Shown here piece after piece: positions 44,272 through 52,900 of a DNA stretch of 64,000 nt. Source of the DNA: Streptomyces diastatochromogenes. Lineage in GTDB: Bacteria > Actinomycetota > Actinomycetes > Streptomycetales > Streptomycetaceae. The stretch is taken from contig NZ_MCGQ01000010.1 of NCBI RefSeq assembly GCF_002242805.1, positions 318,726-382,725 on the forward strand, read 5' to 3'. Position 1 is the stretch's first letter. Each line of letters starts with the position of its first letter. Below the pieces are notes generated by a model. The model ran no database searches. It was given only the letters and a program-made list of their open reading frames with translations, and was not told the origin of the DNA. Position numbers and translations under genes: made by a program.

Positions 44272-45015
44272 ATGAAGAGTCCGCGCCCCGCCGAGCGCCT
44301 GTGTCACGCGCCCGGTCTGCTCCTCGTCCTCTCCGGTCTCGCCCACCTGGTGGTGTTCGCGGTCGACGGCGGCCCCTGGGACGGACCCGTCTCCTGGCGC
44401 AAGCCCGTCACGTTCGGGCTCTCCTTCGGGGTGACGCTGATCGCGATCACCTGGGTCACGTCCTACCTGCGCGTCGGGGCGCGGCTGCGCACCGTCCTGC
44501 TCGTCGTCTTCGCCGCGGACTGTGTGGTGGAGGTCGGCGGCATCACCCTTCAGGCGTGGCGCCGGGTGCCTTCGCACCTGAACATGGAGACCCCCTTCGA
44601 CACGGCGGTGTCCATGACGCTCGCGGTGGGCGGTGGTGTCCTGGTGGTGCTGCTCACCGTCTTCGCCGTCGCGTCCTTCCGGCACCGGCCGACGGGCCCC
44701 GCCGGCATGCCGCTCGCGGTGCGCTCGGGGTTCGCGATCCTGCTCGTGGCGCTGGCCTCGGGCGCGGCGATGATCGCGCGCGGGGTCGTGCTCACCCGGA
44801 CCGGCCACCAGGAGGCCGCCTATCACTCGACGGCCCCGCTCAAGCCGCTGCACGGAGTGAGCCTGCACGCCGTCCTGGTGCTGCCGCTGCTGGCCTGGCT
44901 GCTGTCCTGCACGACCTGGAGCGAGCGGGTGCGGTGGCGCACCGTGGCCACCGCGGTGGGCTGTTACGTGGCGGCCGTCGCAGCCGCCGGGGTGTGGGCG
45001 GTCCTGACGTACTGA
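44272..45015 (+). CDS. Multi-spanning membrane protein of unknown function
   Basis: A 247-residue integral membrane protein with about seven hydrophobic helices (for example GLLLVLSGLAHLVVFAV, FGLSFGVTLIAITWV, AVLVLPLLAWLLS). Short charged loops carry conserved-looking HLNMETPFD and FSFGV-like segments, but I do not recognise a catalytic family. ATG 44272 is the first start giving a clean membrane protein; an upstream frame is low complexity and unlikely. Its 3' end runs into a tandem repeat. Function unknown. Confidence 0.7.
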   Translation: MKSPRPAERLCHAPGLLLVLSGLAHLVVFAVDGGPWDGPVSWRKPVTFGLSFGVTLIAITWVTSYLRVGARLRTVLLVVFAADCVVEVGGITLQAWRRVPSHLNMETPFDTAVSMTLAVGGGVLVVLLTVFAVASFRHRPTGPAGMPLAVRSGFAILLVALASGAAMIARGVVLTRTGHQEAAYHSTAPLKPLHGVSLHAVLVLPLLAWLLSCTTWSERVRWRTVATAVGCYVAAVAAAGVWAVLTY

Positions 45016-45092
45016 ACACGGCACGTACTGAACACGACACGTACTGAACACGACCCCCGACGCAGGCTCCTGTCCCCGACGCGGGCTCCTAC
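45007..45092. repeat. Two tandem repeats filling a convergent junction
   Basis: Three 16-bp units ACGTACTGAACACGAC (45007-45022, 45023-45038, 45039-45054) are followed at once by two 19-bp units CCCCGACGCAGGCTCCTGT (45055-45073, 45074-45092). The first array begins with the stop of the rightward gene and the second ends on the stop of the leftward gene. Confidence 0.88.
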
Positions 45093-46339
45093 GAGGACTC
45101 CTCCGCGCTGGGCCGCCGTTCCCACAGCCGTCGTAGGCGCGGGCCGGCCGGCCCCCGCGTGCGGTGTCCGTGCACCCGGGGATCGTCCGTGACGGCGTAC
45201 CGCTTCACGTACGCACCCAGGAAGGCCTGCAGCGTGGCGACCGCCGGGATGGCGATCAGCGCGCCGACCGCGCCCAGCAGCGCGGTGCCCGCGATCACCG
45301 AGCCGAAGGCGACGGCCGGGTGGATGTCGACGGTCTTGGCAGTCAGCTTGGGCTGCAGCATGTAGTTCTCGAACTGCTGGTAGACCACGACGAAGACCAG
45401 CACCCACACCGCGTACCAGGGGTCCACGGTGAACGCGATCAGCATCGGCAGCGCACCCGCGAGATAGGTGCCGATGGTCGGGATGAACTGCGAGACGAGA
45501 CCCACCCAGACACCGAGCACGGGCGCGTACGGCACACCCAGGGCCGCGAGCAGGATGTAGTGCGCTATCCCGGAGATGAGCGCCATGAGGCCGCGCGAGT
45601 AGAGGTAGCCGCCCGTCTTGTCGACGGCGATCTCCCAGGCCCGCAGCACCTCCGCCTGGCGCGCGGGCGGCAGGACGGAGCAGAGCGCGCGGCGCAGCCG
45701 GGGGCCGTCGGCGGCGAAGTAGAACGAGAACAGCGTGACCGTCAGCAGCTGGAAGAGGCCGCCGAGCACCTGGGCGGACACGTCGAGCACGCCGGCCGCG
45801 CTGTTCTGCGCGTACTTGCGCAGCCAGTCGGAGTGCAGCAGTCCCTCCTGGACGTCCACGCGCCTCAGGTCCGTGTGGAACGTCTCGTTGATCCAGTTGA
45901 TGACCGAGTCCAGGTAGTCGGGGAAGCCCTCGACCATCTTGATGATCTGGCCGGCCAGCATCGAGCCGAGCAACGTGATGAAGCCGGCGGTGACGATCAT
46001 CAGGCCGAGGAAGACCAGGAAGGTGGCGAGTCCCCTGCGCATGCCGCGAGCGGCCAGCCGGCTCACCGCGGGTTCGATGGCGAGGGCCAGGAAGAACGCG
46101 ATCAATATGTTGATCAACAGCCCGGTCAGCTGGTGGAAGGCCCAGCTGCCCAGCTGGAAGGCGGCTATGAGCGCGAGCGCGAGCACCATGGCGCGCGGCA
46201 GCCAGCGCGGCATGCGGCCGCTCGGCGCGGCGGCGTCGGCCGGGGGCCGGTCGGGCGTCGTCGTAGCGGTCGGGGATGCTGCGTACCGGTCGACCGGCAC
46301 GGTCTCGTCAGTGGGTGCCACGGGCCAAGTCTCGCCCAC
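45089..46339 (-). CDS. AI-2E family transporter
   Basis: A 416-residue membrane protein of the AI-2E (PerM/TqsA-like) family with about eight helices: MVLALALIAAFQLGSWAF, LLINILIAFFLALAIEPAV, then the family hallmark FIPTIGTYLAGALPMLIAF and a conserved YQQFENYMLQPKL. Members export small molecules or act as ion antiporters; the true substrate is unclear despite the name. The basic C-terminal tail is cytoplasmic. GTG 46339 is used; a GTG six codons later is possible. Confidence 0.87.
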   Translation of the reverse strand: MGETWPVAPTDETVPVDRYAASPTATTTPDRPPADAAAPSGRMPRWLPRAMVLALALIAAFQLGSWAFHQLTGLLINILIAFFLALAIEPAVSRLAARGMRRGLATFLVFLGLMIVTAGFITLLGSMLAGQIIKMVEGFPDYLDSVINWINETFHTDLRRVDVQEGLLHSDWLRKYAQNSAAGVLDVSAQVLGGLFQLLTVTLFSFYFAADGPRLRRALCSVLPPARQAEVLRAWEIAVDKTGGYLYSRGLMALISGIAHYILLAALGVPYAPVLGVWVGLVSQFIPTIGTYLAGALPMLIAFTVDPWYAVWVLVFVVVYQQFENYMLQPKLTAKTVDIHPAVAFGSVIAGTALLGAVGALIAIPAVATLQAFLGAYVKRYAVTDDPRVHGHRTRGPAGPRLRRLWERRPSAEESS

Positions 46340-46381
46340 GCCACCGACAGCCCGCTGCCCGCCCGGGAACTTCGTGCCCGG

Positions 46382-46576
46382 TCAGCGCTGCTCCCCGGGC
46401 ACGTTCATCACCGAGCAGACCACGCGCCACACGTCCTTGGCCTCCCAGCCGGCGTCCAGTGCCTCGTGCACCGTGCGCCCGCCCAGATCCGTCATCACAT
46501 GATCGCGCGCGAAGGTGTCGGCGTACCCCGGACCGAAGTGTTCCGCCATCCGCTGCCAGAAGACCGTCAACCGCAT
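46382..46576 (-). CDS. DUF3046-domain protein
   Basis: A 64-residue protein starting RLTVFWQRMAEHFG with the DUF3046 pattern (RTVHEALDAGWEAKDVWRVVC). It is an actinobacterial small helical family of unknown role that is often found close to recA-recX, as here. Confidence 0.85.
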   Translation of the reverse strand: MRLTVFWQRMAEHFGPGYADTFARDHVMTDLGGRTVHEALDAGWEAKDVWRVVCSVMNVPGEQR

Positions 46577-46621
46577 GACTCCAGTATCCCGCCCCTGGGG
46601 GTGGGGCCCGCCCGGGACCGC

Positions 46622-46649
46622 TTGCCGAGACCGCTTTCCGCCCTACGGT
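46622..46649 (+). promoter_or_regulatory. Promoter TTGCCG-N16-TACGGT, probable leaderless start
   Basis: TACGGT (46644-46649) ends 7 bases before ATG 46657 and no ribosome site is present. Confidence 0.45.
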
Positions 46650-46656
46650 CTGTCGC

Positions 46657-47601
46657 ATGGCCGAAACAGGAGCTTCCCCACTCCCCTCTACGACCCCGGC
46701 GCGCTCCCCGCTCTTCCGCGCCGAACAGTTCGTCTGGCTCACCGCGCGCGTGCTGGAGCAGCGGCTCTTCGCCTACCACTTCCTGAACGGCGCCGCCGAT
46801 CCGGTGGAGGCGGCGCTGGACGCCTACCGCAACGAGGACGGCGGGTACGGCCACGCGCTGGAACCCGATCTGCGCGGCCCGGTGAGCCAGCCCCTGCACA
46901 CCGGTCACGCGCTGCGCGTGCTGGACGCCGTCGGGCGCTGCGGCGGGCAGCGGGTGGAGCGGGTGTGCCGCTATCTGACCTCCGTCTCCACCGCGGACGG
47001 CGCCCTGCCGGCGATCCATCCCAGCCAGCGCGGCTATCCGGTGGCCCCGTTCGTCCCGGTCGTGGACGACCCTCCCAGCGAACTGCTCGCCACCGGTCCC
47101 GTGGTCGGGCTGCTGCACCGCAACGAGGTGTGGCACGCCTGGCTGTTCCGGGCCACCGACTTCTGCTGGCAGGCCGTGGAGTCCCTGGAGAAGTCCCACC
47201 CGTACGAAGTGGAGGCCGCCGTGGCCTTCCTGGACTCCGCGCCCGACCGCCCGCGCGCGGAGGCCGCGGCCGACCGTCTCGGCCGCCTGGTGCGCGAGCA
47301 GCGGCTGGCGGCCCTGGACCCGGATCGCCTCGACGCCTACCCGGTCGCTTCCGGCTATGCCCCGGGCGAGCACCACTTCCCGCACGACTTCGCGAAGAGC
47401 CCGGACTCGCTCGCGCGCGCGTGGTTCACGGACGAGGAGATGGCGCGCTCCCTGGACTTCCTCGCCGCCGAGCAGCAGGAGGACGGCGGCTGGCCCGTCC
47501 GCTGGCGCCACTGGGCACCGGCTCCCACGCTGGAGGCGCGCCCCATGGTGACCATCGAGGCACTGCGCACCCTCAGGGCGTACGGCCGCTTCGTGGGCTG
47601 A
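46657..47601 (+). CDS. Terpenoid-cyclase/prenyltransferase-fold-like protein
   Basis: A 314-residue soluble protein of alternating helices that resembles the alpha-alpha toroid of the squalene cyclase/prenyltransferase superfamily: LDAYRNEDGGYGHALEPDLRG and AEQQEDGGWPVRWRHWAP match the QW-type repeat (Gly-Gly-Tyr/Trp). I do not see the DxDD or DxxD acid of true cyclases, so a catalytic role is uncertain. It is a widespread hypothetical family in Streptomyces. Its stop is repeated in the downstream array. Confidence 0.7.
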   Translation: MAETGASPLPSTTPARSPLFRAEQFVWLTARVLEQRLFAYHFLNGAADPVEAALDAYRNEDGGYGHALEPDLRGPVSQPLHTGHALRVLDAVGRCGGQRVERVCRYLTSVSTADGALPAIHPSQRGYPVAPFVPVVDDPPSELLATGPVVGLLHRNEVWHAWLFRATDFCWQAVESLEKSHPYEVEAAVAFLDSAPDRPRAEAAADRLGRLVREQRLAALDPDRLDAYPVASGYAPGEHHFPHDFAKSPDSLARAWFTDEEMARSLDFLAAEQQEDGGWPVRWRHWAPAPTLEARPMVTIEALRTLRAYGRFVG

Positions 47602-47890
47602 CCCGGGCCGAGCCCAACTGACACCGACCGAGCCCGACTGATGCCGGCCGAGCCCGACTGATGCCAGCCGAGCCTGGCTGGCCCCGACTGATCCAGGCTG
47701 AGCCCGGCTGGCACCGGCCGAGCCTGGCTGACCGAGGTGGCCCGGCTTGCCCCCGACTGACGTCGGCCGAGCCCGACTGACCCAGGTGGCCCGGGTGGCC
47801 CGGCTTGCCCCCAGCTGACGTCAGCCGAGCCCGACTGAACCCGGCCGAGCCCGGCTGCCCCGGCCGACCCCAACTGGCATCAGCTGTCCC
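47599..47890. repeat. Degenerate 20-bp tandem repeat array
   Basis: From the stop codon onward, 20-bp units of the type TGATGCCGGCCGAGCCCGAC recur. The first four are in strict 20-base register (47599, 47619, 47639, 47659). Later units are more degenerate and form a larger duplication (GGTGGCCCGGCTTGCCCC near 47737 and again near 47795). The whole 310-bp convergent gap is occupied. Confidence 0.85.
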
Positions 47891-47911
47891 CGGCGCCGAC
47901 CCCCGCCGCCC

Positions 47912-48220
47912 TCACCCACCGATCGCCCGCACCCCCGCCGTCACCACCACGGCCGCCGCGACGACCAGCAGGAACGGTGCGCGCAGCACCAGCGCCACGG
48001 CGGCCGCGCCGAGCCCCGCGGCCCTCGCGTCCAGCACGAGCGCGTGCCCGTCGGCGAACGTCTGCTGGGCCGTGAGCGCGGCGAGGAGGGCGACGGGCAG
48101 CAGGGCCGCGAGCCGCCGGACGAACGGCCGCTCCAGGACGCCGGCGGGCACCAGCAGCCCAGCGAGTTTGACGGCATAGCAGCCGAGAGCGGTCACACCG
48201 ATCGCGATCCAGGTGTTCAT
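47912..48220 (-). CDS. azlD: AzlD-family branched-chain amino acid export subunit
   Basis: A 102-residue membrane protein with about four helices (IAIGVTALGCYAVKLAGLLVP, LLPVALLAALTAQQTFADG). It is the small partner of AzlC in branched-chain amino acid or azaleucine export. ATG 48220 has a strong AGGAGG and overlaps the azlC stop by ATGA. Confidence 0.88.
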   Translation of the reverse strand: MNTWIAIGVTALGCYAVKLAGLLVPAGVLERPFVRRLAALLPVALLAALTAQQTFADGHALVLDARAAGLGAAAVALVLRAPFLLVVAAAVVVTAGVRAIGG

Positions 48221-49029
48221 CGGACCTCCTCCGATCCGTCCGGCACATCCAGCCCGTCCGATATGCCCGATACATTCGGCGCATCCGATCCGTCCGGCGC
48301 GTCCTGTCGGGTACGACCCCCGCGCCGGCCCTCGGCGAACAGCACGGCCGGTGCCGCCAGCGCGGCCACCAGGACCGGTACGCCGGCCGGCAGGACGGGC
48401 AGCAGGCCGAGGCCGAGCAGGATCGCGAGGCCGGCGACCACGCGCTCGGTGGACGTCTTCAGCATCGGGGCGAGCAGCGCCAGGAAGACCGCCGGCCCGG
48501 CCGCGTCCAGGCCCCACGCGTCGCTGTCCCCGATGGCCTTCGCACCCAGCGCGCCGAGCAGTGTGGTGAGGTTCCACAGCAGGTAGAGACTGAGCCCGGT
48601 GACGGTGAACCCGATCCGCGCGGCACGCCGGGTCGGCTGGGCCAGGGTCACCGCCGTGGTCTCGTCGATCACCCACTGGGCGGCGAACGGCCGCACCGCG
48701 CGCGGGAGGGCCAGCAGCTGCGACAGCCGCAGCCCGTAGAAGGCGTTGCGTACGCCCAGGAAGAACGCGCCGGCGGCGGCCGTCAACGGGTTGCCGCCGG
48801 CGGCGAGCGCGCCCACCAGGGCGAACTGGGAGGCGCCGGTGAACACCAGGAGGCTGAGCGCGCAGGTCTGCAGGAGTCCGAGTCCGCTGCCGGCCGAGGT
48901 CACCCCGAAGGCGACCCCGGAGAGTCCGACGGCGACGCCGACGCCCAGGGCGTCGCGCACGACGGCGGCGTCGGGCTTTCCCGTGCCGTCGGCGGCCATG
49001 TCCGCGAGTGCTGTCTGTTGTTGTGCCAC
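48217..49029 (-). CDS. azlC: AzlC-family branched-chain amino acid exporter
   Basis: A 270-residue membrane protein with the AzlC signature GVTSAGSGLGLLQTCALSLLVFTGASQFALVG and GAFFLGVRNAFYGLRLS. The tail after ~225 is Asp/Gly/Ser-rich and disordered. GTG 49029 is 23 bases after the regulator stop; an ATG ten codons later is an alternative. It should form the exporter with AzlD. Confidence 0.88.
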   Translation of the reverse strand: MAQQQTALADMAADGTGKPDAAVVRDALGVGVAVGLSGVAFGVTSAGSGLGLLQTCALSLLVFTGASQFALVGALAAGGNPLTAAAGAFFLGVRNAFYGLRLSQLLALPRAVRPFAAQWVIDETTAVTLAQPTRRAARIGFTVTGLSLYLLWNLTTLLGALGAKAIGDSDAWGLDAAGPAVFLALLAPMLKTSTERVVAGLAILLGLGLLPVLPAGVPVLVAALAAPAVLFAEGRRGGRTRQDAPDGSDAPNVSGISDGLDVPDGSEEVR

Positions 49030-49052
49030 GCCCCGGACGGTACGGGCGGCCG

Positions 49053-49892
49053 TCAGCCCGGGTCTTGTACGTTCTTGCGCTCGCGCTGATAGGCGCCCGG
49101 GGGCACCCCGACGATCCGGGTGAAGTGCCGGTTGAGGTGCGGCTGGTCGGTGAAGCCGACGACGACGGCCGCCTCGGCGGGTGCCGTCCCCGCGTCCAGC
49201 AACAGCCGCGCGCGGCGCACCCGGGCGTCGGTCAGCCAGGTGTGCGGCGGCATGCCGTAGGCGTCGCGGAACGCCCGCAGCAGGGCGAACGGACTGGTTC
49301 CGAGGTCGGTGGCGAGGCGCTCCAGGGTCGGCGGCTCGGCCATCCGCTCCTCCAGTACGGCACGCGCGCGTGCGGCGATCCGCGCTCCGGCGGTCCGCGT
49401 CCGCCGCTGCGGCAGCGGCCCGCCGTTGAGCCGCAGCAGCCTGGTCACGGCCACGCGCAGCAGGGTGTCGGCGGCCAGTGCGTTGCCCTCGTCGGCGGCG
49501 CGGAGCACCTGATGGACCAGGCGGACGGTGTACGGATCGTCGAGGACCGGGCTGACGAAGCCGGGCGTGCCGCGGATCGTGGTGGTCTCGGCCGCGATCT
49601 TGGCCACCACCTCGGGCGAGGGATAGACGGCACCGTACCGCCAGCCCTCGGGCACACCGGCCCGGCCCGTGTGCGGAGTGTCCGGGTTGACCAGCGCGAG
49701 GGCGCCGGCTCCGGCGGACACGTCGGAGCCGCGGTGGTGGAACACCTCGACGCCGTCGGCGATGGCCGCGATCACGAAGTTCTCGTGGGTGTGCCGGACG
49801 AAGGTCTTGCGGATGTAGCGGGCACGCAGCAGATCGACGCCGGGCAGCTCCTCGTACCGCCAGTGCCGCGCCCGCTCCGCCGAACCCGTCAT
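49053..49892 (-). CDS. AraC-family regulator of azlCD
   Basis: A 279-residue regulator with an N-terminal AraC cupin-like sensor (HTHENFVIAAIADGVEVFHHRG) and two C-terminal helix-turn-helix motifs (LERLATDLGTSPFALLRAFR and AEAAVVVGFTDQPHLNRHFTR, ending GVPPGAYQRER). Directly upstream of azlC on the same strand, so likely its local activator responding to an amino acid. ATG 49892 is used. Confidence 0.9.
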   Translation of the reverse strand: MTGSAERARHWRYEELPGVDLLRARYIRKTFVRHTHENFVIAAIADGVEVFHHRGSDVSAGAGALALVNPDTPHTGRAGVPEGWRYGAVYPSPEVVAKIAAETTTIRGTPGFVSPVLDDPYTVRLVHQVLRAADEGNALAADTLLRVAVTRLLRLNGGPLPQRRTRTAGARIAARARAVLEERMAEPPTLERLATDLGTSPFALLRAFRDAYGMPPHTWLTDARVRRARLLLDAGTAPAEAAVVVGFTDQPHLNRHFTRIVGVPPGAYQRERKNVQDPG

Positions 49893-49996
49893 ACGGCCAT
49901 TGTCCGTCCCGCCCGCCGACCCGCTCCCGTCGGCCTGTCCACCCCTGATTCCCCAGGTCAGCACGATTGTCAGTGGCCGGGTGCAGGATGGGTGGC

Positions 49997-52900
49997 ATGG
50001 TCAGCTCCGCACACCGAGCCCTCGACGGCTTCTCGCCCGCGACCCGCGGCTGGTTCACGGGGGCGTTCTCCGCGCCCACCGCGGCTCAGGCGGGCGCGTG
50101 GCAGGCCATCCGGGAGGGCTCGGACGTGCTGGTGGTCGCCCCCACCGGTTCGGGCAAGACGCTGGCCGCGTTCCTCGCCGCCCTGGACCAGCTGGCCTCG
50201 ACCCCTCCCCCGGCCGACCCGAGGAAGCGCTGCAGGGTGCTGTACGTGTCGCCGCTCAAGGCGCTTGCGGTCGACGTCGAGCGGAACCTGCGCAGTCCGC
50301 TGACCGGTATCCGCCAGGAGTCCGTGCGTCTGGGGCTGCCCGAGCCCGAGGTGAAGGTCGGCATCCGCTCCGGCGACACCCCGGCCGCCGAGCGGCGCGC
50401 CCTGTCCACGCGCCCGCCGGACATCCTGATCACCACCCCCGAGTCGCTGTTCCTGATGCTCACGTCGGCCACGCGGGACGCGCTGACGGGCGTGGAGACG
50501 GTGATCCTGGACGAGGTGCACGCGGTCGCGGGCACCAAGCGCGGCGCGCATCTCGCGCTGTCTCTGGAGCGGCTGGACGAGCTGCTGCCCAGGCCGGCTC
50601 GCCGGATCGGCCTGTCGGCGACCGTGCGCCCGGTGGACGAGGTGGCCCGGTATCTCTCGCCGCGCCGCAAGGTGGAGATCGTCCAGCCGGAGTCCGGCAA
50701 GGAGTTCGACCTCTCCGTGGTCGTCCCGGTCGAGGACATGGGCGAGCTGGGCGGCTCCCCGGCGGCCGACGGCAACGAGGGGGCGGAGAAGCCGTCGATC
50801 TGGCCGCATGTGGAGGAGCGGATCGCCGACCTGGTCCAGGCCCACCGCTCCACGATCGTGTTCGCCAACTCCCGGCGTCTGGCCGAGCGGCTGTGCAACC
50901 GGCTCAACGAGATCGCCTACGAGCGGGCGACCGGCGAGCCCTTGGAGGAGCATCACGCCCCGGCGGAGCTGATGGGCGGTTCGGGCGCGGCCCAGGGCGC
51001 GCCCCCGGTGATCGCCCGCGCGCACCACGGCTCGGTCTCCAAGGAGCAGCGCGCCCTCGTCGAGGAGGACCTCAAGGCGGGCCGGCTGCCCGCCGTGGTC
51101 GCCACCTCCAGCCTGGAGCTGGGCATCGACATGGGCGCCGTCGACCTCGTCGTACAGGTCGAGTCCCCGCCCTCGGTGGCCTCCGGACTCCAGCGCGTCG
51201 GCCGCGCGGGGCACCAGGTGGGCGCCGTCTCCACCGGCGTGGTCTTCCCCAAGTACCGGGGCGACCTGGTCCAGTCGGCCGTGGTCACCGAGCGGATGCG
51301 CACCGGTGCCATCGAGTCCCTGAAGGTCCCCTCGAACCCGCTGGACGTGCTGGCCCAGCAGCTCGTCGCCATGACGGCGCTGGACACCTGGCAGTTCGAC
51401 GACCTGCTCGCCGCGGTCCGCCGCGCGGCCCCCTTCGCCTCGCTGCCCGAGTCGGCGTTCACGGCGACCCTCGACATGCTCGCGGGCCGCTACCCGTCCG
51501 ACGCGTTCGCCGAGCTGCGCCCGCGCGTGGTGTGGGACCGCGTGGCCGGCACGATCACCGGCCGGCCGGGCGCCCAGCGCCTCGCCGTCACCTCGGGCGG
51601 CACGATCCCCGACCGCGGCCTCTTCGGGGTCTTCCTCGCCGGTTCCGACCCCAAGAAGGGCGGCGGCCGGGTCGGCGAACTGGACGAGGAGATGGTCTAC
51701 GAGTCCCGGGTGGGGGACGTCTTCACGCTGGGCACGAGTTCCTGGCGCATCGAGGACATCACCCGAGACCGCGTTCTGGTCTCCCCCGCGCCGGGCGTGC
51801 CGGGCCGGCTGCCGTTCTGGAAGGGCGACCAGCTGGGCCGCCCGCTCGAACTGGGGCGCGCGGTGGGCGCGTTCCAGCGCGAGGTCGGCTCGCTGCCCAA
51901 GGACGACGCCCGGCTGCGGCTGCTCGCCGCGGGCCTGGACACGTGGGCGGCGGACAACGTGCTGTCGTACCTGGACGAGCAGCGCGAGGCCTGCGGCCAT
52001 GTCCCGGACGACCGCACGATCGTGGTCGAGCGCTTCCGCGACGAGCTGGGCGACTGGCGGGTCGTCGTCCACTCCCCCTTCGGCGCCCAGGTCCACGCCC
52101 CTTGGGCCCTCGCGCTCGGCGCCCGCCTCTCCGAGCGGTACGGCATGGACGCGCAGGTCATGCACGCCGACGACGGCATCGTGCTGCGCCTGCCCGACGC
52201 CGACCTGATGGGCCTGGACCTGCTCGACCAGGAGCCCATGAAGGCCGGCACCGAGTACGACAGCGAGCAGGCGCCGGTGGGCGCGGCGGACGTCGCCTTC
52301 GACAAGGGCGAGGTCGACCAGATCGTCACCGACCAGGTCGGCAGCTCCGCCCTGTTCGCCTCCCGGTTCCGCGAATGCGCCGCCCGCGCGCTGCTGCTGC
52401 CGCGCCGCAACCCGGGCAAGCGCACGCCCCTGTGGCAGCAGCGCCAACGGGCGGCCCAACTGCTCCAGGTGGCGAGCGAGTTCGGCTCGTTCCCGATCAT
52501 CCTGGAAGCGGTCCGCGAGTGTCTCCAGGACGTCTTCGACGTCCCCGGCCTCGTAGAGCTGATGGGCGACATCGAGTCCCGCAAGGTCCGCCTGGTCGAG
52601 GTCACCACCCCGGAGCCGTCCCCCTTCGCCCGCTCCCTCCTCTTCGGGTACGTCGCCCAGTTCCTGTACGAGGGCGACTCCCCGCTCGCCGAGCGCCGCG
52701 CCGCCGCGCTGTCCCTGGACTCCCGGCTGCTGGCCGAGCTGCTGGGCCAGGCGGAGCTGCGCGAGCTGCTCGACGCGGACGTGCTGACCGAGCTGGAGCG
52801 CGAGCTGCAGTGGCTGACGGAGGACCGGCGCGTCAAGGACGTCGAGGGCGTGGCCGACGTGCTGCGCCTGCTCGGCCCGCTGACCGACGCCGAGCTGGCC

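Noticed and set aside
47355-47873. A minus-strand protein of Gly/Ser-rich repeats
   Set aside because: The frame exists only because the repeat array lacks stops in that phase; no ribosome site and it runs antisense into a real gene.
47599-47890. CRISPR array
   Set aside because: Units are contiguous 20-bp repeats without unique spacers, and no cas genes are present.
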